Source of the DNA: Paenibacillus helianthi
Lineage (GTDB): Bacteria; Bacillota; Bacilli; Paenibacillales; Paenibacillaceae
Direction: 5' to 3'
Assembly (NCBI RefSeq): GCF_001909055.1
Contig: NZ_LVWI01000002.1
Location: 372,001-436,000, forward strand
DNA: 64,000 nt
In this document: piece by piece, positions 7,835 to 17,391 of the stretch
Layout: every line of letters starts with the position of its first letter
How positions within the stretch are numbered: the first letter of the stretch is position 1
Position numbers and translations under genes: made by a program
Notes under the pieces: generated by a model
Seen by the model: only the letters and a program-made list of their open reading frames with translations
What the model was told of the DNA's origin: nothing
Databases searched by the model: none

Positions 7835-8830
7835 ATGAAAGGCCATGTTTATCCAAGAGGGAAATCGTACACATATGTTTTCGACCTCCCCCCGGATGCA
7901 TTAACCGGTGAACAGAAACAAAAAACAAAGGGAGGATTCAAAACTGAAGCTTTAGCTTGGTCAGCCTGCAGAAAGGCAATGACAGATGCCGAGAAAGGAT
8001 TAGATGTTAAGACTACAAACATCACCCTGGAAAAGTATCTTTACGAATATCTGGAGACTCACGCAAAGCCTAACTTCAAGCCAACATCTACGACACCGAA
8101 AAAACCATTATTGAAGCCCGAATTATACCGGTACTCGGTAAAGTGAAATTGCAGGCACTTCCCCCCCGTGCCATCAAAGGCTTTTATGCTGAACTCAGGA
8201 AGAAGTATTCAAAGGATTACGTGAAGAACATTCACGGAGTGCTGAAACGCGCACTTAGGCTTGCATATACCGAATCGGGGTTACTGGCTGAAGATATCAT
8301 GAGTAAGGTGTCCATGCGGAGCAAGGTAAATGCAAACGAACAGAAAGAAATGCAGTTCTGGACCATTGAAGAATTCACTCAATTTCTACAATCGTCGAAG
8401 CATCATGTTCATTACATTGCCTTTTCATTAGCAGTATACACGGGAATGCGGCGTGGTGAAATTCTGGGGCTGCGGTGGAAAGATATCGACTTCGAGAAGA
8501 AAGAGTTAAAGGTTATTCAAACAGCGAACTGGACGCGGGATGGATTGGTGATCCAGCGGCCCAAGACAAATGATTCGATCCGGCGGGTCAAGCTCTTTCA
8601 GAATATTATTGATGATCTCCAGGAGCGCTATTTACAAATCGAAGCTTACAGGAAGGAATATAGTGAAGCCTACGAGGAAAATGACCTGGTGTGCTGTTAT
8701 CCTGGGGGAGGTTATATTAAGCCGAAACAAATCACAGAGGGGATGGATGTTCTAGTCCGCAAAGCCGGGGTCAAGAAGATTCGGTTCCATGATCAGCGTC
8801 ATACCCATGCTTCATTTTTACTAGCGAATT
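7835..8830 (+). pseudogene. Frameshifted, 3'-truncated tyrosine recombinase beside tRNA genes
   Basis: The N-terminal Arm-type domain starts at ATG 7835 (MKGHVYPRGKSYTYVFDLP) and runs to about 8088. There the frame must shift to continue as YDTEKTIIEARIIPVLGKV into the core-binding and catalytic domains. The catalytic part shows the first Arg in AVYTGMRRGEILGLRW, the Lys-strand region and box II HDQRHTHASFLL. After about 8826 the homology stops: the GH box and the nucleophilic Tyr are absent, and unrelated sequence leads into the terminator of the tRNA operon. Both the frameshift and the lost tail make it inactive. Integrases next to tRNA 3' ends usually mark the attachment site, so the tRNA-Ile2 gene at 8906-8979 is the likely former attB. 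Confidence 0.85.
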
Positions 8831-8872
8831 CCCCACTCCCGCATATTCGCTCCAACGAGCCTACATATAGCA

Positions 8873-8899
8873 AAACCCCCTTGCTAGGCAAGGGGGTTT
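8873..8899 (-). terminator. Terminator of the tRNA operon
   Basis: AAACCCCCTTGC pairs perfectly with GCAAGGGGGTTT over a 3-base loop. On the minus strand it ends in TTTTG, just 6 bases beyond the 3' end of tRNA-Ile2. Confidence 0.85.
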
Positions 8900-8905
8900 G
8901 AGAAG

Positions 8906-8979
8906 TGGGCCCTACAGGACTCGAACCTGTGACCAATCGGTTATGAGCCGACCGCTCTAACCAACTGAGCTAAGGGCCC
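8906..8979 (-). tRNA. tRNA-Ile2 with CAT anticodon (lysidine type)
   Basis: A 74-nt cloverleaf: acceptor GGGCCCT/AGGGCCC, D arm GCTC...GAGC, anticodon loop CTCATAA with CAT, T loop TTCGAGT, discriminator A. The CCA end is not encoded. The body (CTTAGCTCAGTTGGTTAGAGC and the GGCTCATAACCG anticodon arm) is the type of minor isoleucine tRNA whose C34 is converted to lysidine by TilS, not elongator tRNA-Met. It decodes AUA. Confidence 0.88.
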
Positions 8980-9021
8980 GGATCTAGGATTCCGTATATA
9001 CAATGGCTGTCTGAGAAAATA

Positions 9022-9102
<81 letters not shown>

Positions 9103-9134
9103 TCAGTAAACATATTCAAACAGCGACAATAGAT

Positions 9135-9164
9135 AATATACATCATATCCGGGTCAAAAGTCAA
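9135..9164 (-). promoter_or_regulatory. Sigma-A promoter of the tRNA operon
   Basis: On the minus strand, TTGACT (-35) and TATATT (-10) are separated by 18 bases, about 30 bases upstream of the tRNA-fMet 5' end. Confidence 0.6.
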
Positions 9165-9185
9165 GGATGATTTTGGTTAATAAGC

Positions 9186-9350
9186 TCAAGGAAGAAAACG
9201 AACCCCATAACGGCCCTTGCGTGAACGGTATATTTCCACAAAACGCGGGTCATGATAGCCGTAAATCCATCCGTCCTGTTCCAGCCTTTTGGCCAGACAT
9301 CCGGCTTGAAATCTTGTCCTGAACAGCTTCGCGAAGTATATCCAATTCAT
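9186..9350 (-). CDS. Conserved-looking 54-residue basic protein
   Basis: A short reading frame starting MNWIYFAKLFRTRFQAGCLA and ending RYGVRFLP, with an AAGAAGG-type ribosome site about 5 bases before the ATG. It is rich in Arg and aromatic residues and contains a YGYHDPRFVEIYR stretch. Coding is supported by its position with no competing frame, by the ribosome site and by codon use like that of neighbouring core genes. I do not recognise a family. It lies between the tRNA operon promoter and the solute-binding protein gene, on the same strand. Confidence 0.55.
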   Translation of the reverse strand: MNWIYFAKLFRTRFQAGCLAKRLEQDGWIYGYHDPRFVEIYRSRKGRYGVRFLP

Positions 9351-9420
9351 GATGCCTTCTTCTCCTTCTCCGCAAAATTAAGGTCTCTCTTGTTTCTAAA
9401 GATATCATGCCCATTTCCCA

Positions 9421-9448
9421 AAAAATAAGCCGCCGGTTTCCGGCGGCG
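9421..9448 (-). terminator. Terminator downstream of the solute-binding protein gene
   Basis: GCCGCCGG and CCGGCGGC pair perfectly over a 3-base loop. On the minus strand the stem is followed by TTATTTTTT. It lies about 20 bases beyond the stop at 9471. Confidence 0.9.
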
Positions 9449-9470
9449 GTTGCGTAATTTTTGGATACGT

Positions 9471-10967
9471 TTATTTTTTCGTTACACTTTTATCAGGCCA
9501 GCCATTCTGAAGATCAAAATATTGATCAGGGTCTTTCTGCAGTGCCTTCAACATGAAATTACCCTGTTTCTCCCAAGCTAGAAGCGCACTGGCAACCGTT
9601 CGTTTGCCTTGATACACCTCGGTGAATAGTATCTGCCCGGCATCATTAATCTGGGTTATTCCAGGAAGACGCGCCTTCAGACTGTCCATGACCGGGTCAC
9701 TCGCCGGTAGAGGCTTCTGGATGAAGAATGGGGTAAGATCCAGCGCCTTTTCCGGGAATCCATTATAATCTTTGCGTGCGGTCAGCTCGTAACGGTTATG
9801 GGCTTTAATTTTGGCAACCTCATTGCTGTTGACGAATTGGATCAGATCCCAGGCATCCTCTTTATTCTGTGCGAGGGTATTGATCGCCATCAAGCTGCCA
9901 AGTGTGGTTCCCATCGCTACTCCTGGCTTTTCTGCAAAAGTAGGTACTGAAACGATACCCCAGTCTACAGGCTTGAAATTTTTAATGAGGGATGCATTCC
10001 TGTTGGCTACCATAAGCTCGTTGATATAATTGTATTCCCCAACTGCCATCGCAGTTTTGCCTGTCAGAAACAGGTCACCAGCTAAAGGAACATCCTCTTC
10101 CAAGTAATTAATCACATTCGCTCCCGGAATAATCTGTTTCTTTATCAGACTGCTGTAGTCGGTCCAAGCCTTGCTCCAGGCAGGAGTGTTCACGGTCATT
10201 TTCCCGCCTTTATTATCGTACATCGCGAGCTGAAGCGGAGAAAGGTAATTCTGCATATCCCAGAAAGGATCACTTAAATAACGGTTAAAGGCCAACCCGT
10301 AGACACGACCTTTGTCCTGTTTGGATACTTTGGTAACTTTTGCCGCGACCGAGATCAGTTTTTCCCAGGTCATCCCGTTCTCAGGGTAGGCCACTCCGGC
10401 AGCATCGAATATCTTTTTGTTGTAATAAAGTGCACTTGAAGAAAAGGTAGGCGTCAATGCATACAGTTCCCCTTTGCCGAGCTCCCGTATGCCGTCCAGA
10501 ACAGTGGGGGCCATATTGCTGAGGTCGTAATGGTCACGATCAATCAGCGGCTGCAGCGGGTCCACCAAATTGTAGTCGGCCAGTCTCTTAAGCAGCGTAT
10601 TATCGCCGATAACCACATCCACCGGCTTAGCACCGCCCATGATAGCCCGCATATCGTCCAGATTATCCGGACTTGTCAGAGGATTTGAGGTACTGAAGCG
10701 GAGCTTCTCTGTATCAATGGCCGGGACAATTTCCAGCTTAACCTCAGGATGCGTCAGCTCATAGAGATCGGTAAACTGCTGGCGGAAATAATTGTCGTCC
10801 TCCCCGCTCCATAAGTTTCCGATACGCAGCACCCGCTGCCCTTCAGAGACCTTAGAACCCTCGGCGGCGGCAATCCCTCCTGCTGATGTCAGCGGCAGCG
10901 CGAGTGCCGTACAGATGCCAAGTAACAGCCCGCGTTTGGCTGCCGTACTGATTCCCTTACTATTCAT
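9471..10967 (-). CDS. ABC-type extracellular solute-binding protein (family 1), orphan
   Basis: A 498-residue secreted binding protein of the carbohydrate-type family 1. An N-terminal signal sequence (RGLLLGICTALALPLTSAGG) is followed by the mature lobe (VLRIGNLWSGEDDNYFRQQF), a mid-domain with YNKKIFDAAGV and the TGKTAMAVGEYNYINEL region, and a C-terminal domain with AWDLIQFVNS. Most Gram-positive binding proteins are lipoproteins. Here I see no canonical lipobox cysteine at the end of the signal sequence, so the anchor is unclear. AGGAGGGG lies 8 bases before the ATG at 10967; the TTG two codons earlier is a worse start. No permease or ATPase gene is adjacent, so partners must be encoded elsewhere. 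Substrate unknown, probably a sugar or oligosaccharide. Confidence 0.85.
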   Translation of the reverse strand: MNSKGISTAAKRGLLLGICTALALPLTSAGGIAAAEGSKVSEGQRVLRIGNLWSGEDDNYFRQQFTDLYELTHPEVKLEIVPAIDTEKLRFSTSNPLTSPDNLDDMRAIMGGAKPVDVVIGDNTLLKRLADYNLVDPLQPLIDRDHYDLSNMAPTVLDGIRELGKGELYALTPTFSSSALYYNKKIFDAAGVAYPENGMTWEKLISVAAKVTKVSKQDKGRVYGLAFNRYLSDPFWDMQNYLSPLQLAMYDNKGGKMTVNTPAWSKAWTDYSSLIKKQIIPGANVINYLEEDVPLAGDLFLTGKTAMAVGEYNYINELMVANRNASLIKNFKPVDWGIVSVPTFAEKPGVAMGTTLGSLMAINTLAQNKEDAWDLIQFVNSNEVAKIKAHNRYELTARKDYNGFPEKALDLTPFFIQKPLPASDPVMDSLKARLPGITQINDAGQILFTEVYQGKRTVASALLAWEKQGNFMLKALQKDPDQYFDLQNGWPDKSVTKK

Positions 10968-11108
10968 GTGCAAATCCCCTCCTGGGCGAAATTCGTTCTC
11001 TCCCTTAACGGAAATGAACCTTTCCTATATAGCATTATATAGAGTTATGCGTGCGGGGAAGTTACAGGCAGTTTAAAGATGCACTACGATTTCTTCATAG
11101 AATGTAAA

Positions 11109-11201
11109 AAGAAACGGCTTCGCCGTCCTCTGAAAGAGGCGGCATTCGTTTCTCCAAAAATATAAGGATAATTTATAGCGTGAAACATATAAATTCTTAT
11201 A
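11109..11201. repeat. Dispersed hairpin repeat, copy 1
   Basis: A GAAACGGC...GTTTC hairpin with an inner CCTC-TGAAA-GAGG stem is followed by an AT-rich inverted repeat (TATAAG...CTTATA). The tail TAGCGTGAAACATATAAATT matches a second copy near 38238-38265 almost base for base. It lies just beyond the pyr terminator. Function unknown. Confidence 0.6.
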
Positions 11202-11205
11202 TTTC

Positions 11206-11233
11206 CAAAAAAATCCCCACCGTCAGGTGAGGA
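11206..11233 (-). terminator. Terminator of the pyr operon
   Basis: On the minus strand, TCCTCACC pairs with GGTGGGGA (one G-T pair) over a TGAC loop, followed by seven T. It is 30 bases beyond the pyrE stop. Confidence 0.9.
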
Positions 11234-11263
11234 CTTGAAGAGAGCTCTTTATGATTTCAGATC

Positions 11264-11905
11264 TTACACGCCAAAAGACGCCGGATCCTTGCGCCACGAT
11301 TGCAGCAGCTCCACATCCGTATCAGCAATGGTTCCCTGTGCCAGGGCCACATCAATCAGGGTGGTGTAGTTGGACAGGGTCTGTAGTGGCACACCCGCTG
11401 CAGCAAACGCTTCGGTAGCACGATCCAGCTCATAGCTAAAAATAGCCAGTACAACCAGCGGAATGCCTCCCGCTTCCTGAACGGCTTGAGCAGCCTTGAT
11501 GGAGCTGCCGCCAGTGGAGATCAGGTCCTCGATCACGATGACTTTTTGACCCGGGGTGATCAGCCCTTCGATCTGGTTCTGCTTGCCGTGCCCTTTGGCC
11601 TTGTCACGGATATAAGCCATCGGCAAGTTAAGCTTGTCTGCTACCCAGGCAGCATGTGGAATCCCAGCGGTAGCCGTACCTGCAATCACTTCGGCATCCG
11701 GGTAAGTGCTGGCAATCGTCTCTACAAAGGCATCGGCGATGTAGCCCCGGACTTCAGGGAAAGACAGCGTCAGACGATTGTCACAATAGATCGGTGATTT
11801 AATCCCGGAGGTCCAGGTAAAAGGGTCCTGCGGACGCAGCGCCACCGCGCCGATCTTCAGCAGGTAACGGGCAACTTGTTCACTTTTATTCAATAATGGG
11901 CTCAT
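11264..11905 (-). CDS. pyrE: Orotate phosphoribosyltransferase
   Basis: Joins orotate to PRPP to give OMP, the fifth step of UMP synthesis, in the cytoplasm. The 213-residue length is normal. The PRPP-binding motif is [14 protein letters not shown] at about residues 120-133; the substrate loop [15 protein letters not shown] precedes it. The ATG overlaps the pyrF stop by 4 bases (ATGA), so the two are translationally coupled. It is the last gene of the operon, followed by a strong terminator. Confidence 0.97.
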   Translation of the reverse strand: MSPLLNKSEQVARYLLKIGAVALRPQDPFTWTSGIKSPIYCDNRLTLSFPEVRGYIADAFVETIASTYPDAEVIAGTATAGIPHAAWVADKLNLPMAYIRDKAKGHGKQNQIEGLITPGQKVIVIEDLISTGGSSIKAAQAVQEAGGIPLVVLAIFSYELDRATEAFAAAGVPLQTLSNYTTLIDVALAQGTIADTDVELLQSWRKDPASFGV

Positions 11906-12705
11906 GCTTGGCTCATCTCCTCAATAATGTTAAGTGCGGCCTGACGCGGGTCTGCCGAAGCCGTAATCGGGCGTCCGACTACCAGGAAATGGCTTCCCTG
12001 AAGGATGGCTTGCCCAGGTGTCATCACACGGGACTGGTCATCCATAGATGACCCTGCAGGACGAATTCCCGGCGTTACTGTGCGGAACTCCGGTCCGCAG
12101 GCAGCGGAGATTACCGCTGCTTCCTGCGGTGAGGCCACCACGCCGTGCAAGCCCGCTTCTGCTGCAAGCTTGGCATATCGTACAACGGTATCGGTTACCG
12201 TACCTGAGATGCCGATCTCAGTGTTCATGATCTCCTGGCTGGTACTCGTAAGCTGTGTTACTGCGATAATAAGTGGAATATGCAGCGATGGATGCAGGCT
12301 GGCCGCCTTCGCCGCGCCTTCGAGCGCAGCAGCCATCATTGCCGTCCCCCCGGCTGCATGCACGTTGAACATATCTACCCCCAGCATGGTCAGGCTCTCT
12401 GCTCCACCACGGACTGTATTCGGGATATCATGCATTTTGACATCCAGGAATACGGAATAGCCGTGTGCCTTCAGCTCTCTGATGAAGTCCGGCCCCGCCG
12501 CATAAAACAGCTGCATGCCCACCTTCATATAACACGGAATGCCTTCCAGCTTCTCGATCAAAAGCTTCGCTTGCGCGACATCCGGATAATCGAGGGCAAC
12601 CATGAGGCGGCCCGCCATTTCCTCCCGCTTCTCCACTTGTCCGATATTCTCATGCCCGTGCTGTGTAACCGTCTGATCCACTTGTCGATCCTCTCCTTTG
12701 GTCAT
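11902..12705 (-). CDS. pyrF: Orotidine 5'-phosphate decarboxylase
   Basis: Decarboxylates OMP to UMP, the last step of the pathway. The conserved part begins [20 protein letters not shown]; the catalytic Lys/Asp motif is [10 protein letters not shown], and the C-terminal phosphate-binding region reads [18 protein letters not shown] lies 9 bases before the ATG at 12705, which gives a 29-residue hydrophilic N-terminal extension compared with usual PyrF proteins of about 240 residues. An internal ATG at 12618 would give the normal length, but its GGGAGG site is only two bases away. I prefer 12705, with moderate certainty about the start. Confidence 0.95.
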   Translation of the reverse strand: MTKGEDRQVDQTVTQHGHENIGQVEKREEMAGRLMVALDYPDVAQAKLLIEKLEGIPCYMKVGMQLFYAAGPDFIRELKAHGYSVFLDVKMHDIPNTVRGGAESLTMLGVDMFNVHAAGGTAMMAAALEGAAKAASLHPSLHIPLIIAVTQLTSTSQEIMNTEIGISGTVTDTVVRYAKLAAEAGLHGVVASPQEAAVISAACGPEFRTVTPGIRPAGSSMDDQSRVMTPGQAILQGSHFLVVGRPITASADPRQAALNIIEEMSQA

Positions 12706-12853
12706 CGTCTATCGCTCCTTGCCCTTGAGCTAATTAATCTCAGCAGCAGCCTCCACTTTACTAGGATTTATCCCCGGGCGCAGCGGAACGGTCTGCGCTA
12801 ACGCAAACCGTCCCTGTAGCCCGCCCCGAAAGGCTGCCTTGTTCATTCATAGA

Positions 12854-15800
12854 TTATTGTCCGACAAAAGCAGGCATCGACTGCGATGAGAAGTTGATTG
12901 TCTGGAGCATTCTCAGGAGCGCCGTTACCGTATCGAGCGATGTCATACATACAACACCGTTCTCTACTGCTTCACGGCGGATGCGGAAGCCGTCGCGCTC
13001 CGGCGTTTTGCCCTTGGTCAGGGTATTGAAGACGAAGTTGGCTTGACCGCCGCGGATCAGATCGAGGATAGTCGGTTCACCTTCATCCAGCTTGTTGACA
13101 TTCATCACGTTCAGGCCCGCTTGTTCAAGCGCAAGCGCAGTGCCGCCGGTGGCAATGATTTTGTAGCCCATGGCGTGGAAGCCCTTCATCAATTCCACCG
13201 CTTCTGCCTTGTCTTTGTCCGCTACGGTAACGATGATGGCTCCGGTTGCCGGAATCTTCATGCCCGCTCCGATCAGCCCTTTATAAAGAGCTTTGGCATA
13301 TAACTTGTCGCGGCCCATAACCTCTCCGGTCGATTTCATTTCAGGTCCGAGCGTAGGCTCTACTCTGCGCAGTTTGGCAAAAGAGAACACTGGTACTTTT
13401 ACCGAAACATAATCGCTCTCCGGCCACAGGCCTTCTGTATAACCGTCCTCTTTCAGCTTGAAGCCGAGGATGATTTTGGTAGCCAGATGGGCCATCGGAA
13501 TGCCGGTCACCTTGCTGAGGAAAGGAACCGTACGCGAGGAGCGCGGGTTAACCTCGATGACATACACTTCATTTTGATAGATCACGAACTGGATGTTTAC
13601 CAGCCCGATGGTCTTCAGCTCTTTGGCGATCTTGATGGTAATTTCTGCAATCTTCTGCTTCAGGCCTTCATCCAGATACTGCGGCGGATAGACGGCGATG
13701 GAGTCGCCGGAGTGAATACCTGCGCGCTCTACATGCTCCATAATGCCCGGTATGACTACTGTCTCACCGTCGCAGATGGCATCTACCTCAACCTCTTTGC
13801 CGAGCATGTAACGGTCGATCAGCACCGGATGCTCCGGGTTGACCTTCACCGCTTCAACCATATAGCTCAGCAGCTCTGTATCGTTGTAGACAATCTCCAT
13901 TGCACGGCCGCCCAGTACATAGGAAGGACGAACCAGGACCGGATAACCGAGCGATTGAGCAGTTTCGACAGCCTCATCAATGTTGATAACGGTCTTGCCC
14001 TTCGGTTGTGCAATATCCAGACGCGCCAGCAGTGCTTCGAATTTTTTGCGGTTCTCGGCTTCATCGATGCTCGCAAGGCTGGTGCCCAGAATATTTACAC
14101 CCGCCGCAGCCAGCGGTGCTGCCAGGTTGATCGCTGTCTGTCCTCCGAACTGGACAATAACGCCGATTGGATTTTCCTGTGCAATCACGTTCATAACATC
14201 CTCAAAGAACAGCGGCTCAAAATACAGCCGGTCCGAGGTATTGAAATCCGTAGATACCGTTTCTGGATTGTTATTAATAATTACAGCTTCGTAGCCGGCT
14301 TTTTGAATCGCCCATACCGCATGTACCGTTGAGTAATCGAATTCGATACCCTGGCCGATCCGGATAGGACCGGAACCAAGCACAATGACCTTCTGCTTAT
14401 CGGAATGAATAACCTCATTTTCTGTTTCGTAAGTCGAGTAGTAATATGGCGTTGAGGCTTCAAATTCGGCAGCGCAGGTATCGACCATTTTGAATACCGG
14501 AACCAGTCCTTGCTGAATACGCATCACACGGACTTCGGACTCTTTGGTCTGTTCAAGACCGGAACGTCCTTCCGCCCGGATCTCAGCAATGGCCCGGTCC
14601 GTGAAGCCTTTACGCTTGGCCTGATACAGTATTTCCGGCGACAGTGTTTCTTCGCTGCGGATCTCATCTTCAAAGTTCACGAGACCCTCGATCTTGGAGA
14701 GGAACCACCAGTCCACACTTGTGATGTCCTGAATCTCCTGCAAACCATAACCGCGGCGGAAGGCCTCAGCAATCAGGAACAGACGCTCATCATCCGGTTT
14801 GGCGAGCCTTGTGCGAAGCACGCTATCCTCCAGCAGCTCAGCACCCGGCAGGCGGAAACGGTGCACACCGATTTCCAGGGAACGGATTGCCTTGTGAATC
14901 GACTCTTCAAAGGTGCGGCCGATTGCCATCACCTCGCCGGTTGCCTTCATCTGTGTACCCAGTTTGCGGTTGGCATAGATGAACTTGTCAAACGGCCAGC
15001 GCGGAATTTTGCTCACGATATAGTCGAGTGTAGGCTCGAAGCAGGCATAGGTCTGGCCGGTAACCGGATTGACAATTTCATCGAGCGTGTAGCCTAGGGC
15101 GATTTTGGCTGCCATTTTGGCAATCGGGTAACCGGTCGCTTTGGACGCCAGTGCCGAGGAACGGCTGACACGCGGGTTCACTTCAATCACGTAATACTGG
15201 TAGCTCTGCGGATCGAGTGCGAACTGCACGTTGCAGCCGCCTTCGATGTTCAGCGCACGGATGATCTTCAGAGAAGCGCTGCGCAGCATCTGGTACTCAC
15301 GGTCGGACAAGGTCTGGCTTGGCGCTACGACGATACTGTCGCCTGTATGCACGCCAACCGGATCAAAGTTCTCCATGTTGCACACCACGATACAGTTGTC
15401 GTTCGCGTCACGCATCACTTCATACTCTACTTCCTTCATACCGGCGATGCTCTTCTCCACCAGGCATTGGCCGATCGGGCTATAGCGGATCCCTGCCTTT
15501 ACGGTCTCGCGCAGTTCTTCTTCGTTGTCACAAATCCCGCCGCCAGTTCCTCCCAGCGTATAAGCTGGACGAACAATCAACGGATAGCCGATGCCGGCTG
15601 CGAAGTCCATGGCTTCTTCCACAGTGGTAATAATAGAGCTTTCCGGTACCGGCTGCTCCAGCTCGCGCATCAGTTCACGGAACAAGTCGCGGTCTTCCGC
15701 CTTCTCGATGGATTCGAGCTGTGTGCCCAGCAGCTTCACGTTCTCCGTTTCCAGCACGCCAGCGCGTGCCAGTTCTACAGCCATATTCAGGCCGGTCTGT

Positions 15801-16075
15801 CCGCCAAGCGTAGGCAGCAGTCCATCCGGACGCTCCTGCCGGATAATTGCGGTAACGAATTCAAGGGTAATCGGCTCGATATATACTTTGTCAGCCATAT
15901 TGGTGTCTGTCATGATCGTGGCCGGGTTGCTGTTGATCAGTACAACCTCTACGCCTTCTTCTTTAAGGGCCTGACAGGCCTGGGTTCCGGCATAGTCGAA
16001 CTCAGCGGCCTGGCCGATGACGATTGGGCCGGAGCCAATCACGAGGATTTTTTTAAGCTTATCGTTCTTTGGCAT
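12854..16075 (-). CDS. carB: Carbamoyl-phosphate synthase large subunit
   Basis: Makes carbamoyl phosphate from ammonia (delivered by CarA), bicarbonate and two ATP. The 1073-residue length is standard. Two tandem ATP-grasp halves are visible: the first starts [20 protein letters not shown], the second about residue 565 with [20 protein letters not shown]. The C-terminal MGS-like allosteric domain ([20 protein letters not shown]) normally binds UMP. The ATG follows the carA stop by one base. A 148-base gap separates it from pyrF, although the operon probably continues. Confidence 0.98.
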   Translation of the reverse strand: MPKNDKLKKILVIGSGPIVIGQAAEFDYAGTQACQALKEEGVEVVLINSNPATIMTDTNMADKVYIEPITLEFVTAIIRQERPDGLLPTLGGQTGLNMAVELARAGVLETENVKLLGTQLESIEKAEDRDLFRELMRELEQPVPESSIITTVEEAMDFAAGIGYPLIVRPAYTLGGTGGGICDNEEELRETVKAGIRYSPIGQCLVEKSIAGMKEVEYEVMRDANDNCIVVCNMENFDPVGVHTGDSIVVAPSQTLSDREYQMLRSASLKIIRALNIEGGCNVQFALDPQSYQYYVIEVNPRVSRSSALASKATGYPIAKMAAKIALGYTLDEIVNPVTGQTYACFEPTLDYIVSKIPRWPFDKFIYANRKLGTQMKATGEVMAIGRTFEESIHKAIRSLEIGVHRFRLPGAELLEDSVLRTRLAKPDDERLFLIAEAFRRGYGLQEIQDITSVDWWFLSKIEGLVNFEDEIRSEETLSPEILYQAKRKGFTDRAIAEIRAEGRSGLEQTKESEVRVMRIQQGLVPVFKMVDTCAAEFEASTPYYYSTYETENEVIHSDKQKVIVLGSGPIRIGQGIEFDYSTVHAVWAIQKAGYEAVIINNNPETVSTDFNTSDRLYFEPLFFEDVMNVIAQENPIGVIVQFGGQTAINLAAPLAAAGVNILGTSLASIDEAENRKKFEALLARLDIAQPKGKTVINIDEAVETAQSLGYPVLVRPSYVLGGRAMEIVYNDTELLSYMVEAVKVNPEHPVLIDRYMLGKEVEVDAICDGETVVIPGIMEHVERAGIHSGDSIAVYPPQYLDEGLKQKIAEITIKIAKELKTIGLVNIQFVIYQNEVYVIEVNPRSSRTVPFLSKVTGIPMAHLATKIILGFKLKEDGYTEGLWPESDYVSVKVPVFSFAKLRRVEPTLGPEMKSTGEVMGRDKLYAKALYKGLIGAGMKIPATGAIIVTVADKDKAEAVELMKGFHAMGYKIIATGGTALALEQAGLNVMNVNKLDEGEPTILDLIRGGQANFVFNTLTKGKTPERDGFRIRREAVENGVVCMTSLDTVTALLRMLQTINFSSQSMPAFVGQ

Positions 16076-16076
16076 G

Positions 16077-17255
16077 TTATAGAGCTCCTTTCACGGCTTC
16101 AAGCTGCGGTGTAATGTTCGGTGCCGTGATTCTGGCATTGGCTGCAAGCTGCGCCTGGCGCGAGCCTACCGGTCTCTGTGCCTTGTGATCGGCAATCATC
16201 TGCAGGAAACGGTCGAACAAATAGCTGCTGTCATGCGGTCCCGGCGCCGCTTCCGGATGATACTGCACCGAAAAAGCGGGGTAGCGGGTATGTTTGACTC
16301 CCTCGACGGTCTTATCATTATTGTTAATATGAGTCACTTCAAGCTCGGTTTTCAGCACGGATTCCTCATTTACCGTGTAGCCATGGTTCTGGGAGGTGAT
16401 GAAACAGCGTCCGCTTTCGAGCTCTTTGACCGGATGGTTACCGCCGCGGTGGCCGAATTTAAGCTTCTCTGTATCCGCGCCGCAAGCCAGTGCGAACAAT
16501 TGATGCCCCAGGCAGATCCCGAAGATTGGATATTCACCGAGCAGTTCGGAGATCGTCTGGACTGCGTAAGGCACATCTTTGGGGTCCCCAGGTCCGTTGG
16601 ACAGCTGAATCCCGTCCGGATTCAATCTGCGGATCTCATCGGCAGTCACATCATGCGGTACTACAACCACATCACAGCCGCGGCTGTTCAGTTCGCGCAG
16701 AATACCGGTCTTCGCACCGTAGTCAACAAGCACGATCCGCTCCTTGTTGCCAGGGCTGCTGTAGGTCTTAGTGGTAGAAGTGCGTGCCACCTGGTTACGC
16801 AGTTCTTCAATAGTGGTGTCGCCCATCATTTCCATCAGCTCTTCCACGCGCTTATTAGAGGTGGTGAGAATCGCTTTCATGGTGCCGTAGTGGCGGATAA
16901 TGCGGGTGAGCATCCGTGTATCGATTTCGCTGATTCCCGGAATGTCATATTCCTTCAGCAAGTCGTCTACACTATACTCAGCGCGCCAGTTGCTGGGAAC
17001 TGTCTCATGGCGGCACACAACAAAGCCGTGTACGAATGGACGCACAGATTCAAAATCATCGCGGGTAATGCCGTAGTTTCCGATCAGCGGATAAGTCATA
17101 GTCACGATCTGGCCGCAGTAGGAAGGGTCTGACAGAACCTCCTGATAACCTGTAATCCCTGTGTTAAAAACAACCTCGCCCGTCTTTTCACCTTCCGCAC
17201 CAAATGCGGTACCTGTGAACAGCGTTCCGTCCTGAAGCAGCAATCTCGCCTGCAT
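16077..17255 (-). CDS. carA: Carbamoyl-phosphate synthase small (glutaminase) subunit
   Basis: Hydrolyses glutamine and channels ammonia to CarB. The 392-residue protein has the N-terminal small-subunit domain ([20 protein letters not shown]) and a C-terminal class I glutamine amidotransferase domain with nucleophile Cys in [15 protein letters not shown] and the His-x-Glu pair in [17 protein letters not shown]-type site before the ATG. It is one base upstream of carB. The 136-base spacer after pyrC has no obvious hairpin terminator. Confidence 0.97.
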   Translation of the reverse strand: MQARLLLQDGTLFTGTAFGAEGEKTGEVVFNTGITGYQEVLSDPSYCGQIVTMTYPLIGNYGITRDDFESVRPFVHGFVVCRHETVPSNWRAEYSVDDLLKEYDIPGISEIDTRMLTRIIRHYGTMKAILTTSNKRVEELMEMMGDTTIEELRNQVARTSTTKTYSSPGNKERIVLVDYGAKTGILRELNSRGCDVVVVPHDVTADEIRRLNPDGIQLSNGPGDPKDVPYAVQTISELLGEYPIFGICLGHQLFALACGADTEKLKFGHRGGNHPVKELESGRCFITSQNHGYTVNEESVLKTELEVTHINNNDKTVEGVKHTRYPAFSVQYHPEAAPGPHDSSYLFDRFLQMIADHKAQRPVGSRQAQLAANARITAPNITPQLEAVKGAL

Positions 17256-17391
17256 TTCCTTCCACTCCTTCTTGTTTCTGTAGTCTGGTTCTTGTATCTT
17301 GCCTGGATTTCCGGAGCAAGCGCGCGAAAATGCCGCCGTATGTTAAATCCGCCCCCATACAGCCGGCAGCTTCGCTCTACCAGTCCGTCCG

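Noticed and set aside
12005..16114. Many long plus-strand frames antisense to pyrF and carB
   Set aside because: Shadows of high-GC third positions in the real minus-strand genes.
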